Shown here piece after piece: positions 8,203-15,974 of a stretch of DNA of 44,556 nucleotides. Within the stretch, counting starts at the first letter, position 1; the number at the start of each line of letters is the position of its first letter. The DNA is from CBDUZS01 sp965371785. Its GTDB lineage: Bacteria > Fermentibacterota > Fermentibacteria > Fermentibacterales > JCC-6. The position numbers and the translations under genes are program-made. Below the pieces are notes generated by a model. It had not been told where the DNA came from and ran no database searches. It was given only the letters and a program-made list of their open reading frames with translations. The DNA is taken from assembly GCA_965371785.1 (NCBI GenBank), contig CBDUZS010000016.1, positions 1 through 44,556 on the forward strand, given 5' to 3'.

Positions 8203-8850
8203 TGAACCGCCCCGGGTTTTCCGGAGGCTTCATTATGTGAGTGCGGCCACCATGGCCGGCACTTCTTCCTGCTACTGATAGTATAGGTTCTCGAACTCTG
8301 TCGGGGGTATGTTGCCGATCGGTCCGAAGAGCCTTTTGTTATTGAACCAGCCAACCCAGTCCAGAGTAGCAAACTCAACCTGATCGATTCCTCTCCAGAG
8401 ACCGAGTCGGCGAATCACCTCGGTCTTGTACAGGCCGATGATTGATTCGGCCAAGGCATTTCGTAGGAGTCGCCCCTGCTTCCCACAGAGGGCTCTATAC
8501 CGGCCTCAGCAAGGCGTTCAGTGTACCTGATGGAGAGGTAGTGAACGCCCCCGGTCGCTGTGATGTACGAGATCAGTGTCGGTCGGACGGGCATGGAGAG
8601 CCTGCTCCAGGGCGTCCAGCGCAAGATCGCTACGCAAGATCGGGACACCCGCCAGCCCACTATCATCAGTGAGAACACGTCTATTACGAAGGCTACGTAA
8701 ACGAAGCCTACCCAGGTAGCCACGTAGGTGAGATCCGCAATCCATAGCTGGTTAGGCCTGGTTGCCGTGAAGTCCCGCTGGACGAGATCCATTGGGCGGT
8801 CAGAGATATCGTCGGGAACGGTCGTCCTGACTACCACGACCCCGGAGACG
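8203..8850 (-). mobile_element. Decayed IS3-family insertion sequence (right part)
   Basis: The segment starts at 8203 with the IS end TGAACCGCCCCGGG (8203-8216), continues into the C-terminus of OrfB on the minus strand, and fades near 8850, before the beginning of OrfB. OrfA and the other end are missing. Because the fragment at 208-371 carries the opposite part in the wrong order, the two come from separate copies. Confidence 0.75.
8272..8850 (-). pseudogene. IS3-family transposase OrfB, frameshifted and N-terminally truncated
   Basis: Reading from 8850 downwards the rve/DDE domain is spread over several frames. One holds DLVQRDFTATRPNQLWIADLTY and FVYVAFVIDVFS. The next holds LALDALEQALHAR and LVHHSDRG. 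The first returns with YLSIRYTERLAEAGIEPSVG. The last holds AESIIGLYKTEVI and WFNNKRLFGPIGNIPP up to the stop at 8272. The Asp, Asp and Glu of the catalytic triad all survive, but at least three frame changes separate them, so no active enzyme is made. The N-terminal part of OrfB is absent. Confidence 0.85.
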
Positions 8851-9142
8851 ATGTTACTCAGCCCGAAGATCCACCGGAGGATGTCCCACCCGGCTGGTAC
8901 CTGAACTCCGAGCTGGAGAAGGTCTGGGAGTAACCCTGAGCAGTGGCGCTGGCCTGGTGCTGGCGCCACGCTTTTCTTACAAAACGAAGACAAAGCCGTT
9001 ACAAAACTGAATAGAAGTATCTCCCTGCAGCAGTTGAGAATAACCCCTGTCATGGCAACGGTATATTTACATAACCAGGACAAGACCAAGATAATATCTC
9101 CCCAGCAACCCCAGAGAATACGGGCTCGGTGTCTCGCCGCTA

Positions 9143-9403
9143 ATGGGGGCGGCTCTCCTGGCCCGACTCTGTCAGGATTCCTACCTCCCCGACCTCACCT
9201 CCACTGACCTCCTGGCGCAGCTCCGTGAGGTTGCCGACGATCCCACTGAGCTTCCCTCCTCCGCAGCAGCCCTGAGCAAGCGCCTCCGACTGGCAGAGAC
9301 TTCCCTCGCCACCCAGGGAGTCCGCATTGATCGCAACCGCAGCGGTGCTGAACGGACCATGACGCTAACCTTCGGCTGCCCGGACGCTGAGGACGGGCGG
9401 TAG
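9143..9403 (+). pseudogene. C-terminal remnant of a mobile-element ATPase/primase-like protein
   Basis: An 86-residue frame. Its end (LPSSAAALSKRLRLAETSLATQGVRIDRNRSGAERTMTLTF) resembles the winged-helix C-terminus of element-borne DUF3631/DUF3987-type ATPases, where a short basic wing is followed by a strand ending the protein. The frame stays open upstream of the ATG (to GLGVSPL), as expected for the tail of a longer gene whose front is missing. The assignment is by pattern memory only and could be wrong. Confidence 0.4.
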
Positions 9404-10121
9404 CACCAGAATGATTTACGGTTTTCTTCACGAAACTGAGATCTGCATCATTATACAGAACCACATGATAGAGCCCTGAGACAAGCACCAGCGTTACAGT
9501 ATCATTTACAGAATCAGGAACGGACATGCCCACAGGAACGGGATGCAGGTGACGGTAGTGACGGGAAGGTCCCAGCTGCAGTCATCTCGTATCTGCTTCT
9601 CCGCCTTCACCAACGGTGGGTTATGACAGCAATGACGGGTATTCTCTTTCTTTTTCTAGGAAGAGAAGGGAGATATCCTGGGGGTTATCACCCCGTTCTG
9701 GGCAGTTTCCCCCCAGTTCTGGGCACTTTCTCGCAGGTTGCTGTCATACCGTCATCGCACAGAGTGACAACAACTTCTCCGATCGGCTCCTGTCATATCT
9801 GCCGTCACACCCGTCACGGGAAGGGCAGCTGGAAATATCAGGCCATACCGGGCACAGGATAAAGCATCCTTACTAATGAACAGGTTGTCCGGGAGGAAAA
9901 TGCGGCTCCTGCAATGTTGTGAGATGGCATCCTCAGGGAGCCCCCTCTGGTGCCCCAGGAGCCAGGAACGTGAAGAGGGGGGTCCTCTTATGCCAGCAGC
10001 AGGATGATGGTGCTGAAGACCTTGTATCGCAGCCAGTCAACCAGCTTGGTCTTGACTAGTGGCGTTGATTCGAATGAGAGTTAGTGGATGCTTCGCACAC
10101 GAATAGGGGGAGTAGCGGCAT
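9404..10121. other. Degenerate island DNA without a supported gene
   Basis: About 700 bases with only short frames that resemble nothing known to me. It contains the repeat pair at 9693-9730 and several TGACGG/CCGTCA-type words around 9540-9840, which could be wreckage of an IS21-like end. I see no tRNA, promoter or ribosome-binding site of note before 10105. Confidence 0.5.
9693..9730. repeat. Short direct repeat pair (GTTCTGGGCA), IS21-end-like
   Basis: CCGTTCTGGGCAGTTTC (9693-9709) and CAGTTCTGGGCACTTTC (9714-9730) are 17-mers with two differences, spaced 21 bp apart and preceded by GGGGGTTATCACCCC. Multiple short terminal repeats with a GGGCA core are common at IS21-family ends. No istA/istB remains are seen. 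Confidence 0.4.
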
Positions 10122-10727
10122 ATGGCAAGATTACCTAACATATCGAAGTGGGGATGGTACAGGATACAAGAGTTGGATGCATTGAGATTCTGATGTGGTT
10201 ACTGTGATCAGAAGGTTTCAAGCGAGAAAGGCTACCACTTAGGAGCAGATGGATCTGGAAAGCCAATCGGTGCGTGCTACATATGTCCAGACTGTAACAG
10301 AGCGTCATTCTTTACGAAATTTAACGAGCAGGTCCCTGCTCAGATGATAGGAACCTCAGTAGCCTCCCTTCCAGCTGACTTAGAACAGCTGTATGAGGAA
10401 GCTCGTCGTTGTACAGGTGCTATGTGTTTCACTGCGGCTATCCTTATCTGCCGGAAAATGCTCATGCACATTGCTGTGGATAGAGGAGCAAAGGAGGGTT
10501 TGAATTTCTTTGCGTACGTAGATTATCTTGCAAAGAATGGTTACGTTCCTCCTGGCGGCAAAGGGTGGGTAGATCACATTCGCAAGAAGGGCAATGAGGC
10601 GAACCACGAAATTGTGATCATGCAGAAAGATGATGCAGAGGACCTGTTATCATTCATAGAGATGCTGCTGCGGATCGTGCACGAATTCCCGAGCCGTGTT
10701 CCCGGAAATTCTACTCCGGCTCCATGA
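10122..10727 (+). pseudogene. DUF4145 domain protein interrupted by an in-frame TGA
   Basis: A frame opens at ATG 10122 behind AGGGGGAG and encodes MARLPNISKWGWYRIQELDALRF, then a TGA at 10191-10193. It continues in the same frame with CGYCDQKVSSEKGY, GACYICPDCNRASFF and the DUF4145 core (YEEARRC, AAILICRKMLMHIAV, WVDHIRKKGNEANHEI). Without the TGA the product would be about 201 residues with two CxxC knuckles at its N-terminus, the usual form of the family. An internal ATG at 10344 could still give a 127-residue core lacking the zinc part. A nonsense mutation is most likely. DUF4145 proteins often occur in restriction and defence contexts; their function is unclear. Confidence 0.72.
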
Positions 10728-10854
10728 TATGATATACGATGGTCAGTACTTCAGATTTCAACATGGGAGTATTACGAACTGAACTAACTTACCGCTTCTG
10801 AGCAGGCTGCCAGCTCCTGTAACCAGGATGTGATGGAGTTCAAACGGCTGAGCG
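10728..10854. other. Right end of island unit 2
   Basis: No gene. From 10815 it carries the right-end block shared with 5613-5651, with TGTAACCAGGATGTGATGG and TTCAAACGGCTGAGC, directly before core copy 4. Confidence 0.5.
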
Positions 10855-10966
10855 TTTCCCGCTCCATATCTAAAAGGCGAACAGAAACTCATACTGTTCG
10901 CCTTTTGCTATCGTAACACCGGGACGTCGGCTTGGTGGTATCCATGCATCTCGTTTCCCGCTCCAT
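10855..10966 (+). repeat. Right att-like repeat unit with hairpin
   Basis: Core copy 4 (10855-10867) is followed by hairpin 10872-10906, the tail GCTATCGTAAC..GGGACGTCGG, GGTGGTATCCATGCATCTCG, and core copy 5 (10954-10966). It matches the left unit at 71-183 over nearly its whole length, marking the right edge of the island. Confidence 0.75.
10872..10906 (+). terminator. Hairpin terminator in right repeat unit
   Basis: AAAAGGCGAACAG pairs with CTGTTCGCCTTTT around a 9-nt loop (AAACTCATA), with the T run at the end. It is the third copy of the tRNA-Gly terminator. Confidence 0.75.
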
Positions 10967-11059
10967 TTTTCTATGATCAGCTTTTTAACTATGCTATGAA
11001 AATGGGTCGGGGAAGCAAATTTCTCAAACCGTGTTTCAGACCGCTAGGCTGGGGAAACT

Positions 11060-11860
11060 ATGAAGGTCGGATACTACCAGTTCGCTCCCGAGTTCGGTGA
11101 GGTTGAAAAGAACCTTTCCGGAGTGTTGGCCGCGCTGGATGGTGCGGATGCGGACCTCATCGTACTTCCAGAGCTTCCGTTTACGGGATACATGTTCAGA
11201 GACCGTTCCGAACTGTCTTCACTTGCCGAAGAACCGGGAAGCTCGAGAATTATCTCCCGCCTTACGGCGCTATGCAGGGCGAACGATTACTACCTGGTCA
11301 CCGGGTTCGCGGAGAAGTGCGGCAATGCTGTTTTCAACAGTGCTCTGCTTCTGGGGGGAGAGGGTATTCTCCAGACTTACCGTAAACTGCACCTATTCAA
11401 CAGGGAAGGGGAGTACTTCGATCCGGGTGATACACCTCTCTCCGTCATCGAGATTCGCGGAGTGAAGCTCGGCCTGATGATATGCTTCGACTGGGTGTAC
11501 CCTGAAGTGGCCCGGGTTCTCGCGTTGGGGGGTGCCGACCTCCTGTGCCATCCGTCGAACCTGGTTCTGGCACATTGCCAGCAGGCGATGCTGACGAGAT
11601 GTACCGAGAATTCTGTTTTCGCCGTTACGGCAAACCGTTTCGGCTCAGATATCCGTGAGGATGGTTCTGTAACGTTTACCGGCAGGAGTCAGATCGCTGC
11701 GCCAGGAGGGGAACTGATCCATCGCTCGGGACCGGACGATGAAGAGCTGTTCGTAACGGATATCGATGTGAGCAGGGCAAGGAACAAATGGATGACGCCG
11801 GGGAACGATCTGCTGAACGACAGACGCCCCGAATTCTATTCCCCGCTCGTCGAGAAATGA
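11060..11860 (+). CDS. Carbon-nitrogen hydrolase (nitrilase superfamily amidase)
   Basis: A 266-residue single-domain enzyme. The catalytic triad is readable: Glu38 in VLPELPFTGY, Lys109 in YRKLHLF and Cys142 in MICFDWVYPE. Total length is typical for the family, whose members hydrolyse C-N bonds of amides or related compounds in the cytoplasm. Substrate cannot be told; the form is closest to omega-amidase or N-carbamoylputrescine-amidase-like branches. The start ATG follows TGGGGA. It is the first intact gene outside the island and stands alone, 230 bp before asnA. Confidence 0.9.
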   Translation: MKVGYYQFAPEFGEVEKNLSGVLAALDGADADLIVLPELPFTGYMFRDRSELSSLAEEPGSSRIISRLTALCRANDYYLVTGFAEKCGNAVFNSALLLGGEGILQTYRKLHLFNREGEYFDPGDTPLSVIEIRGVKLGLMICFDWVYPEVARVLALGGADLLCHPSNLVLAHCQQAMLTRCTENSVFAVTANRFGSDIREDGSVTFTGRSQIAAPGGELIHRSGPDDEELFVTDIDVSRARNKWMTPGNDLLNDRRPEFYSPLVEK

Positions 11861-11982
11861 ATCCTTCAGACCCGAACTGATACCGCCTCTCCATATCGTT
11901 GTTTTCTTGCGAAAGGCCGATCGTTTCAGATAATTGCAGCACAACATGTTGAGAATGCTATTATCCGCCAGTTCAGACAGTA

Positions 11983-12011
11983 TTGACAAGTTGTTTTCAT
12001 TAGTGAATTCT
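11983..12011 (+). promoter_or_regulatory. Possible promoter upstream of asnA
   Basis: A perfect -35 TTGACA (11983-11988) is followed after 17 bp by AATTCT, a poor -10. It lies about 80 bp before the asnA start in an otherwise empty gap, so it is plausible but weak. Confidence 0.35.
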
Positions 12012-12090
12012 TGGCAGGTTCGCAAAACTCACTGGAGTGCTCGGTTCGAGAAAAAACTGTTCCCTTTTACAACCACTAAGGAGGTGGCAA

Positions 12091-13215
12091 ATGTACGACA
12101 AAAAAGCTGACCTTGCTGGTCCTGGAATCAGTACTTACCCGGAAGTGGATAAGATCCTGCCGGATGACTACAGTTCCATTCTGACCAAGAAGGAGACTCA
12201 GAAGGCTCTCTTTGCGGTGAAGGATTACATCGAGAAGAACCTCTGCAAGGAACTCGGCCTCTTCATGGTCCAGGTTCCCCTGATCGTCGACCGCGAGAGC
12301 GGTGTTAACGACTACCTTGACAGGGACGGCTCACGAACGCCGATCGATTTCAAGGCGGGTCTCGGGCTCGATAAGAAGATCGATGCCCAGGTTGTACAGG
12401 CTGCAACCAAGTGGAAGCGCATGGCGCTCAGACAGTTCGACTGTGAGGTCGGAGAGGGTGTCTGCACCGACATGAAGGCTGTTCGTAAGGACTACTTCCT
12501 CGATCACGACCACAGTTCCTACGTGGACCAGTGGGACTGGGAGAAAGTTATCACCCCGGATCAGAGAAATCTCGAATACCTTCATAGTACCGTGCAGAAG
12601 TTATGGAAGGTCATCAGGGGAGCCGGCCTCTACGCCGAGGAACTCTATCCCCAGCTCATGGGAAAGTATCCTCCCATCCCAGAAGAACTGAAGTTCCTTC
12701 ACGCTGAAGAAATACTGGAAATGTACCCTGACCTGCCCCGCAAGCAGCGCGAGACTGCAGTCGTCAAAAAGTTCGGCGCAATATTCATCTACGGAATAGG
12801 CTGGACTCTCGAAGACGGTTACCCTCACGAGATGCGTGCCGCCGACTACGATGACTGGGTAACCGAGACGGTGTCCGCGGACGGTCGTCCCATGCACGGT
12901 CTCAACGGCGACATCCTCGTCTGGAACCCGGTGACAAAACGTCGTCACGAGCTCACATCCATGGGTATCCGCGTTACAAAGGAAACCCTGAGAATCCAGC
13001 TCGACATGACCGGTCAGCTCGATTTCCTCGAATTGCCTTACCATAAGGCAATCCTGAACGACGAGATTCCGTTGAGCATCGGCGGAGGCATCGGCCAGAG
13101 CCGCACCTACATGTACCTCCTGCGGAAGGCTCATCTCGGTGAGGTAAGCGTCACGATATGGCCTCGTCAGCTCAAGGATATCTGCAGCAGGAAGAACATC
13201 AACGTCCTGGAGTAG
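12091..13215 (+). CDS. asnA: Aspartate-ammonia ligase (asparagine synthetase A)
   Basis: A 374-residue protein of the class II aminoacyl-tRNA-synthetase-like AsnA family. It makes asparagine from aspartate, ammonia and ATP. Diagnostic stretches are YIEKNLCKELGLFMVQVPLI near the N-terminus, DFKAGLGLDKKIDAQVVQAA, KWKRMALRQF, LDHDHSSYVDQWDWEKVI and the C-terminal SIGGGIGQSR. It is somewhat longer than the usual 330-350. I place the start at ATG 12091, right after GAGGTGG (12081-12087), and not at the upstream GTG- or TTG-type codons, because family homology begins there. A terminator follows at 13239, so it is probably monocistronic. Confidence 0.97.
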   Translation: MYDKKADLAGPGISTYPEVDKILPDDYSSILTKKETQKALFAVKDYIEKNLCKELGLFMVQVPLIVDRESGVNDYLDRDGSRTPIDFKAGLGLDKKIDAQVVQAATKWKRMALRQFDCEVGEGVCTDMKAVRKDYFLDHDHSSYVDQWDWEKVITPDQRNLEYLHSTVQKLWKVIRGAGLYAEELYPQLMGKYPPIPEELKFLHAEEILEMYPDLPRKQRETAVVKKFGAIFIYGIGWTLEDGYPHEMRAADYDDWVTETVSADGRPMHGLNGDILVWNPVTKRRHELTSMGIRVTKETLRIQLDMTGQLDFLELPYHKAILNDEIPLSIGGGIGQSRTYMYLLRKAHLGEVSVTIWPRQLKDICSRKNINVLE

Positions 13216-13238
13216 TGCCTGGAGTCTGATGCTTTGTC

Positions 13239-13270
13239 GAGGGCGGGGTTCAGGCTCCGCCCTCTCTCTT
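13239..13270 (+). terminator. Rho-independent terminator after asnA
   Basis: GAGGGCGG (13239-13246) pairs with CCGCCCTC (13257-13264) around a 10-nt loop, followed by TCTCTT. Confidence 0.75.
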
Positions 13271-13350
13271 GATGGACGAAACATTGTGCATGCCGTAGGG
13301 TAGACACAGGTGTAGCAGGTATCGTGGTGAAACTGATCGGAGGATTTTTT

Positions 13351-13989
13351 ATGAGATACAGGTATTCGATCATTGCAGTCCTTGCCGGCATCCTCCTGGT
13401 AACTGCATGCAGTCCGACGGATCCTCTTACGCTGCTGGGGTGTCAATTCAGAATAGAGAGCACCGAGGATTTCGTTCTTGCAGGGATACAGCTCGACAGT
13501 CTTCAGAATCTCACGCCCGGACAGATCCTGGAAGTGATCTCACTCTGGAGCCAGGGGAGCTGTCCTGTAGACTTCGAGTTGAACGTAGGAATCTTCAATC
13601 CGAATGACGGATCCGGTGGAACCACGGTTATTCCCGTTTCACTTTCATCCTTTCTCTGGGACCTTTATCTCGATGGAGATTCCGGGGAAGCCTTCGACAC
13701 CACCTGGGTTGCGTCAGGCGCCATGATGGAACCTTTCGAGGTTCCCGGGTCCGGGGAGACGGTTATCCTTCCCCTGGACATAAGCTTCGATGCCTTCGTG
13801 ATCCTCGGTGAACTCGGTCCGATTGCCTTTATCGAACTCGCTCTTGCAATAGGCGGAATAGAATCGGGTCAAAGGGATACCGAACATCTGGGGAGGATTC
13901 TGGTGGTTGCAGAGCCTACACTCTCAACACCATTTGGACCATATACTTACCCTGGCAGCCTGTACATCAATCTCGACTGGGTGGACTGA
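13351..13989 (+). CDS. Lipoprotein with LEA14/WHy-like beta domain
   Basis: A 212-residue protein with a clear lipoprotein signal (MRYRYSIIAVLAGILLVTAC, Cys20). The mature part shows the pattern of LEA14-like (water stress and hypersensitive response) domains: a strand with FELNVGIFNPND, then VIPVSLSSFLWDLYLDG, and a late VILPLDISFDAF. Such domains are small beta sandwiches on the envelope; their task is poorly known. The ATG at 13351 follows CGGAGGA at good spacing, while the upstream GTG at 13324 has none. It lies between the asnA terminator and tRNA-Cys and appears to be a single transcription unit. Confidence 0.8.
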   Translation: MRYRYSIIAVLAGILLVTACSPTDPLTLLGCQFRIESTEDFVLAGIQLDSLQNLTPGQILEVISLWSQGSCPVDFELNVGIFNPNDGSGGTTVIPVSLSSFLWDLYLDGDSGEAFDTTWVASGAMMEPFEVPGSGETVILPLDISFDAFVILGELGPIAFIELALAIGGIESGQRDTEHLGRILVVAEPTLSTPFGPYTYPGSLYINLDWVD

Positions 13990-14047
13990 CCTGTGGTCGT
14001 TGCAGAGTAAAGCGCACTTTTGTATTATTCGATTCCTCTGCTAATGG

Positions 14048-14122
14048 GGCGGCGTAGCCAAGCGGGAAGGCAGTGGACTGCAAATCCACCATTCACCGGT
14101 TCGAATCCGGTCGCCGCCTCCA
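14048..14122 (+). tRNA. tRNA-Cys (anticodon GCA)
   Basis: A 75-nt cloverleaf. Acceptor GGCGGCG/CGCCGCC, anticodon stem TGGAC..ATCCA around the GCA anticodon (CTGCAAA loop), T loop TTCGAAT and encoded CCA. The next coding gene starts only 19 nt later, so co-transcription with the CXXC operon is likely. Confidence 0.96.
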
Positions 14123-14141
14123 CCACCTGCTGCGATCTCCC

Positions 14142-14288
14142 ATGAAGAAGAAATCTCGCGTTACCCTCAGCCTTGTCCTCATAGCCGTTGCCATTGGCCT
14201 CACCGTCGTCGGGTACACTCTCGGCAATCCCGTCGTCATTCTTCAGAAAGCCGTGAACATCTGTCTCGAGTGCATAGGTATAGGCTGA
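14142..14288 (+). CDS. CD1871A-type CXXC micro-protein
   Basis: A 48-residue protein made of a basic N-terminus (MKKKSR), one membrane helix (about 7-27) and a C-terminal segment ending NICLECIGIG with the CxxC pair. This matches the small CD1871A-family proteins that occur next to a membrane polyferredoxin and a thioredoxin, exactly the arrangement here. The CxxC could bind a metal or exchange electrons at the membrane; the role is not known. Its stop overlaps the start of the next gene (TGATG). It is easily missed because the frame opens inside tRNA-Cys. Confidence 0.85.
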   Translation: MKKKSRVTLSLVLIAVAIGLTVVGYTLGNPVVILQKAVNICLECIGIG

Positions 14289-15181
14289 TGATCAGCCGAT
14301 TGTCCGGGAGCGAGCTTGCAAGGAGAACCGTTCAGCTCGGTTCCTTTCTCCTGTCCAACCTCTACCTGAAGGGGTGGATCGACGGGAGTATCTACACCGG
14401 CGGGTCCAAGATATTCTGTGTTCCCGCTCTCCATTGTTACTCCTGCCCGTCATCGGTGCTGGCCTGCCCGGTAGGTTCCCTGCAGAACGTACTCGCTTCC
14501 CCTGGCATTGCCGGTGGCCTGGCAAGCGGCAGACCCGATGCACTGGCTCTGTTCGCGATAATTGGCTTTCTGCTCCTGTTCGGTTTCATTGCGGGCAGAA
14601 TCGCGTGCGGATGGGTCTGCCCGTTCGGGCTTCTTCAGGAACTCCTCTACCGCATCCCCGTCCGCAGGTTGACTATCCCTCCCTCCTGGAGAGCAGGCAA
14701 GTACTTCATTCTCCTGATCTTCGTGATCCTGCTCCCCGCAGTTCTCCGGCTCGTGCCCGGAGCCGGGGGAGACCCGTGGTTCTGCAAGGTAATCTGCCCC
14801 GAGGGGACACTCTCTGCAGGATGGCCCCTTGTTGCAATGGATGGGGGGGAGACTCTGCAGACCGGCTTTCTCTTCACGTGGAAGAGCGTACTGCTGGTTC
14901 TCATTCTGCTGTGGGCAACGACATCGAAGCGTCCCTTCTGCAGGGTGCTCTGTCCCCTTGGTGCATTCTGGGGCCTGGCCGGCAAGCTGTCTCTCTTCAG
15001 GATGGCGGTAGGTGAGGATTGTATCGAATGCGGTAAGTGCCGAACCGTGTGTCCCGTAGATATTGCGATAAACCAGGAACCTGAATCCGCGGAATGCATA
15101 CGCTGCCTGAAATGCATGCATGAATGTCCTGTGAGCTGCATAAAGCATTCGTTGGCGGGGAATACCGATGTCAGATCGTAA
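14288..15181 (+). CDS. Membrane 4Fe-4S protein, NapH/NosR/CcoG-like polyferredoxin
   Basis: A 297-residue protein with about five membrane helices. Cysteine motifs appear in order: FCVPALHCYSCPSSVLACPVG near residue 45, CGWVCPFG, CKVICPEG and CRVLCPLG in the membrane part. Two canonical ferredoxin clusters sit at the end (CIECGKCRTVCPVD and CIRCLKCMHECPVSC). This is the pattern of 4Fe-4S-binding domain proteins that pass electrons across or along the membrane. The start ATG overlaps the stop of the CXXC gene, and the end overlaps the thioredoxin gene by 14 nt. Together they form an electron-transfer unit, possibly delivering reductant to the thioredoxin outside the membrane (inference). Confidence 0.88.
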   Translation: MISRLSGSELARRTVQLGSFLLSNLYLKGWIDGSIYTGGSKIFCVPALHCYSCPSSVLACPVGSLQNVLASPGIAGGLASGRPDALALFAIIGFLLLFGFIAGRIACGWVCPFGLLQELLYRIPVRRLTIPPSWRAGKYFILLIFVILLPAVLRLVPGAGGDPWFCKVICPEGTLSAGWPLVAMDGGETLQTGFLFTWKSVLLVLILLWATTSKRPFCRVLCPLGAFWGLAGKLSLFRMAVGEDCIECGKCRTVCPVDIAINQEPESAECIRCLKCMHECPVSCIKHSLAGNTDVRS

Positions 15182-15974
15182 AATTCTGAAATATTTGTGG
15201 ATTCTTCTCGTTCTGATACCGATGTTACCTGTTGCTCTCCACGTGTTTCACGACCGCTCCGTTTATTCTTCGGCGGAGCAGGGAATCCTGCTGCAGGGCA
15301 GAGCCTCTCTCGACAGTCTGCTCGATGCATCCCGTGGCCGCACAGTGCTCCTGAATTTCTGGGCGACATGGTGTACGCCGTGTGTCGAGGAGCTTCCCCA
15401 GATCGACATGCTCTACATGTCGATGGCTGATTCCGTTGTGGCGGTTGCCGTGGACCTTGGTGATCCCGATATCGAGACGCTTGTCTCCTTCAGGCATTCG
15501 ATGCAGTTATCCATGCCGATGGTCTGGCTTTCCGAGGAGGATGCAAGAGCCCTTAAAAGTGACTGGGCTCTCCCCGACCTGTTTCCCGTTACCGTATTCC
15601 TCGATCCGAACGGCGATGAGTACCTCAGGGTGAGTGGTACGAGGGATAGTGATTTCTTCGCTGCCGCGATCGGGAGCGGTTCGACCGGAATCGACGTCTC
15701 CAATGGTTCGGATGAACGACTGCACATCAACGTTGTCGGGTACTCCGGCGATCCTGCCACAATCGGTCTCATGGAGTTCTCCCTGGAACTTGCAGGCTCC
15801 ACCGGAGTCGAGCTCTTCGATCCGGCAGTCCCCGAGGATCTCGAAGCCATGCGCTCACTCTACCTGCCGGAGACCGGTTACCCGTACGCTCAGCCCTGCA
15901 TAGGCACTGCCTGCGGCAGACCTGCCTACACCAGGGATGAACTGCTCACGTACGTGGAGGCGCTGTCACAATGA
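15168..15974 (+). CDS. Membrane-anchored TlpA/ResA-like thioredoxin with extra C-terminal domain
   Basis: A 268-residue protein. An uncleaved or signal-anchor helix is at about 8-26. The TlpA-like domain spans about 40-165 with FWATWCTPCVEELPQ (redox Cys69 and Cys72) and the cis-Pro region LFPVTVFLDPNG. Residues about 175-268 form a further small domain with VVGYSGDPATIGLM and a second cysteine pair Cys244 and Cys249 (CIGTAC) near the end. Normal TlpA proteins end near residue 170, so the tail is unusual. The gene overlaps both neighbours, so the four genes from 14142 form one operon. It probably reduces disulfides on the outer side of the membrane using electrons from the polyferredoxin (inference). 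Confidence 0.85.
   Translation: MSDRKILKYLWILLVLIPMLPVALHVFHDRSVYSSAEQGILLQGRASLDSLLDASRGRTVLLNFWATWCTPCVEELPQIDMLYMSMADSVVAVAVDLGDPDIETLVSFRHSMQLSMPMVWLSEEDARALKSDWALPDLFPVTVFLDPNGDEYLRVSGTRDSDFFAAAIGSGSTGIDVSNGSDERLHINVVGYSGDPATIGLMEFSLELAGSTGVELFDPAVPEDLEAMRSLYLPETGYPYAQPCIGTACGRPAYTRDELLTYVEALSQ

Larger units (their letters stand above)
83..10966. mobile_element. tRNA-Gly-anchored accessory island, two tandem units
   Basis: Five direct copies of TTTCCCGCTCCAT (71, 171, 5653, 10855, 10954) delimit this segment. It contains a serine recombinase, IS3 fragments, several truncated or interrupted genes, and large secreted-protein cargo, unlike the gene-dense housekeeping DNA that begins at 11060. 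By eye its left half uses more A/T at third codon positions than the core genes. The two units are about 183-5665 and 5666-10867. Both end on the right with the same roughly 45-bp block (containing TGTAACCAGGA and GTTCAAACGGCTGAG) directly before the core. No tyrosine integrase is visible, so the recombinase at 5813 is the only candidate enzyme. Confidence 0.7.

Noticed and set aside
8800..8933. Plus-strand fragment ending PPGWYLNSELEKVWE
   Set aside because: Could be the tail of a lost gene but it partly overlaps the IS3 OrfB remnant and has no start or family match.
9404..9533. Minus-strand frame with a secreted-tail-like segment (LVSGLYHVVLYN)
   Set aside because: Resembles the end of a FlgD-type domain only over about 12 residues and then runs antisense into the ATPase-like remnant; too little to call.
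9616..9876. Two overlapping 80-residue frames on the plus strand
   Set aside because: Both cover the short repeats at 9693-9730 and look random; no start signal and no motif.
10191..10260. SECIS-like hairpin for selenocysteine at the DUF4145 TGA
   Set aside because: CTGAT and ATCAG can pair across the TGA, but the stem is short, badly placed and lacks the usual bulged loop, so I cannot support a SECIS element.
12601..13446. 281-residue minus-strand frame opposite asnA
   Set aside because: It lies antisense to a clear asnA gene and its terminator and has no family motif; it is a by-product of the codon use of the real gene.
14450..15148. Long antisense frames opposite the polyferredoxin gene
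   Set aside because: The plus-strand gene has many cluster cysteines and overlaps its neighbours; the antisense products are low-complexity and unlike any protein.
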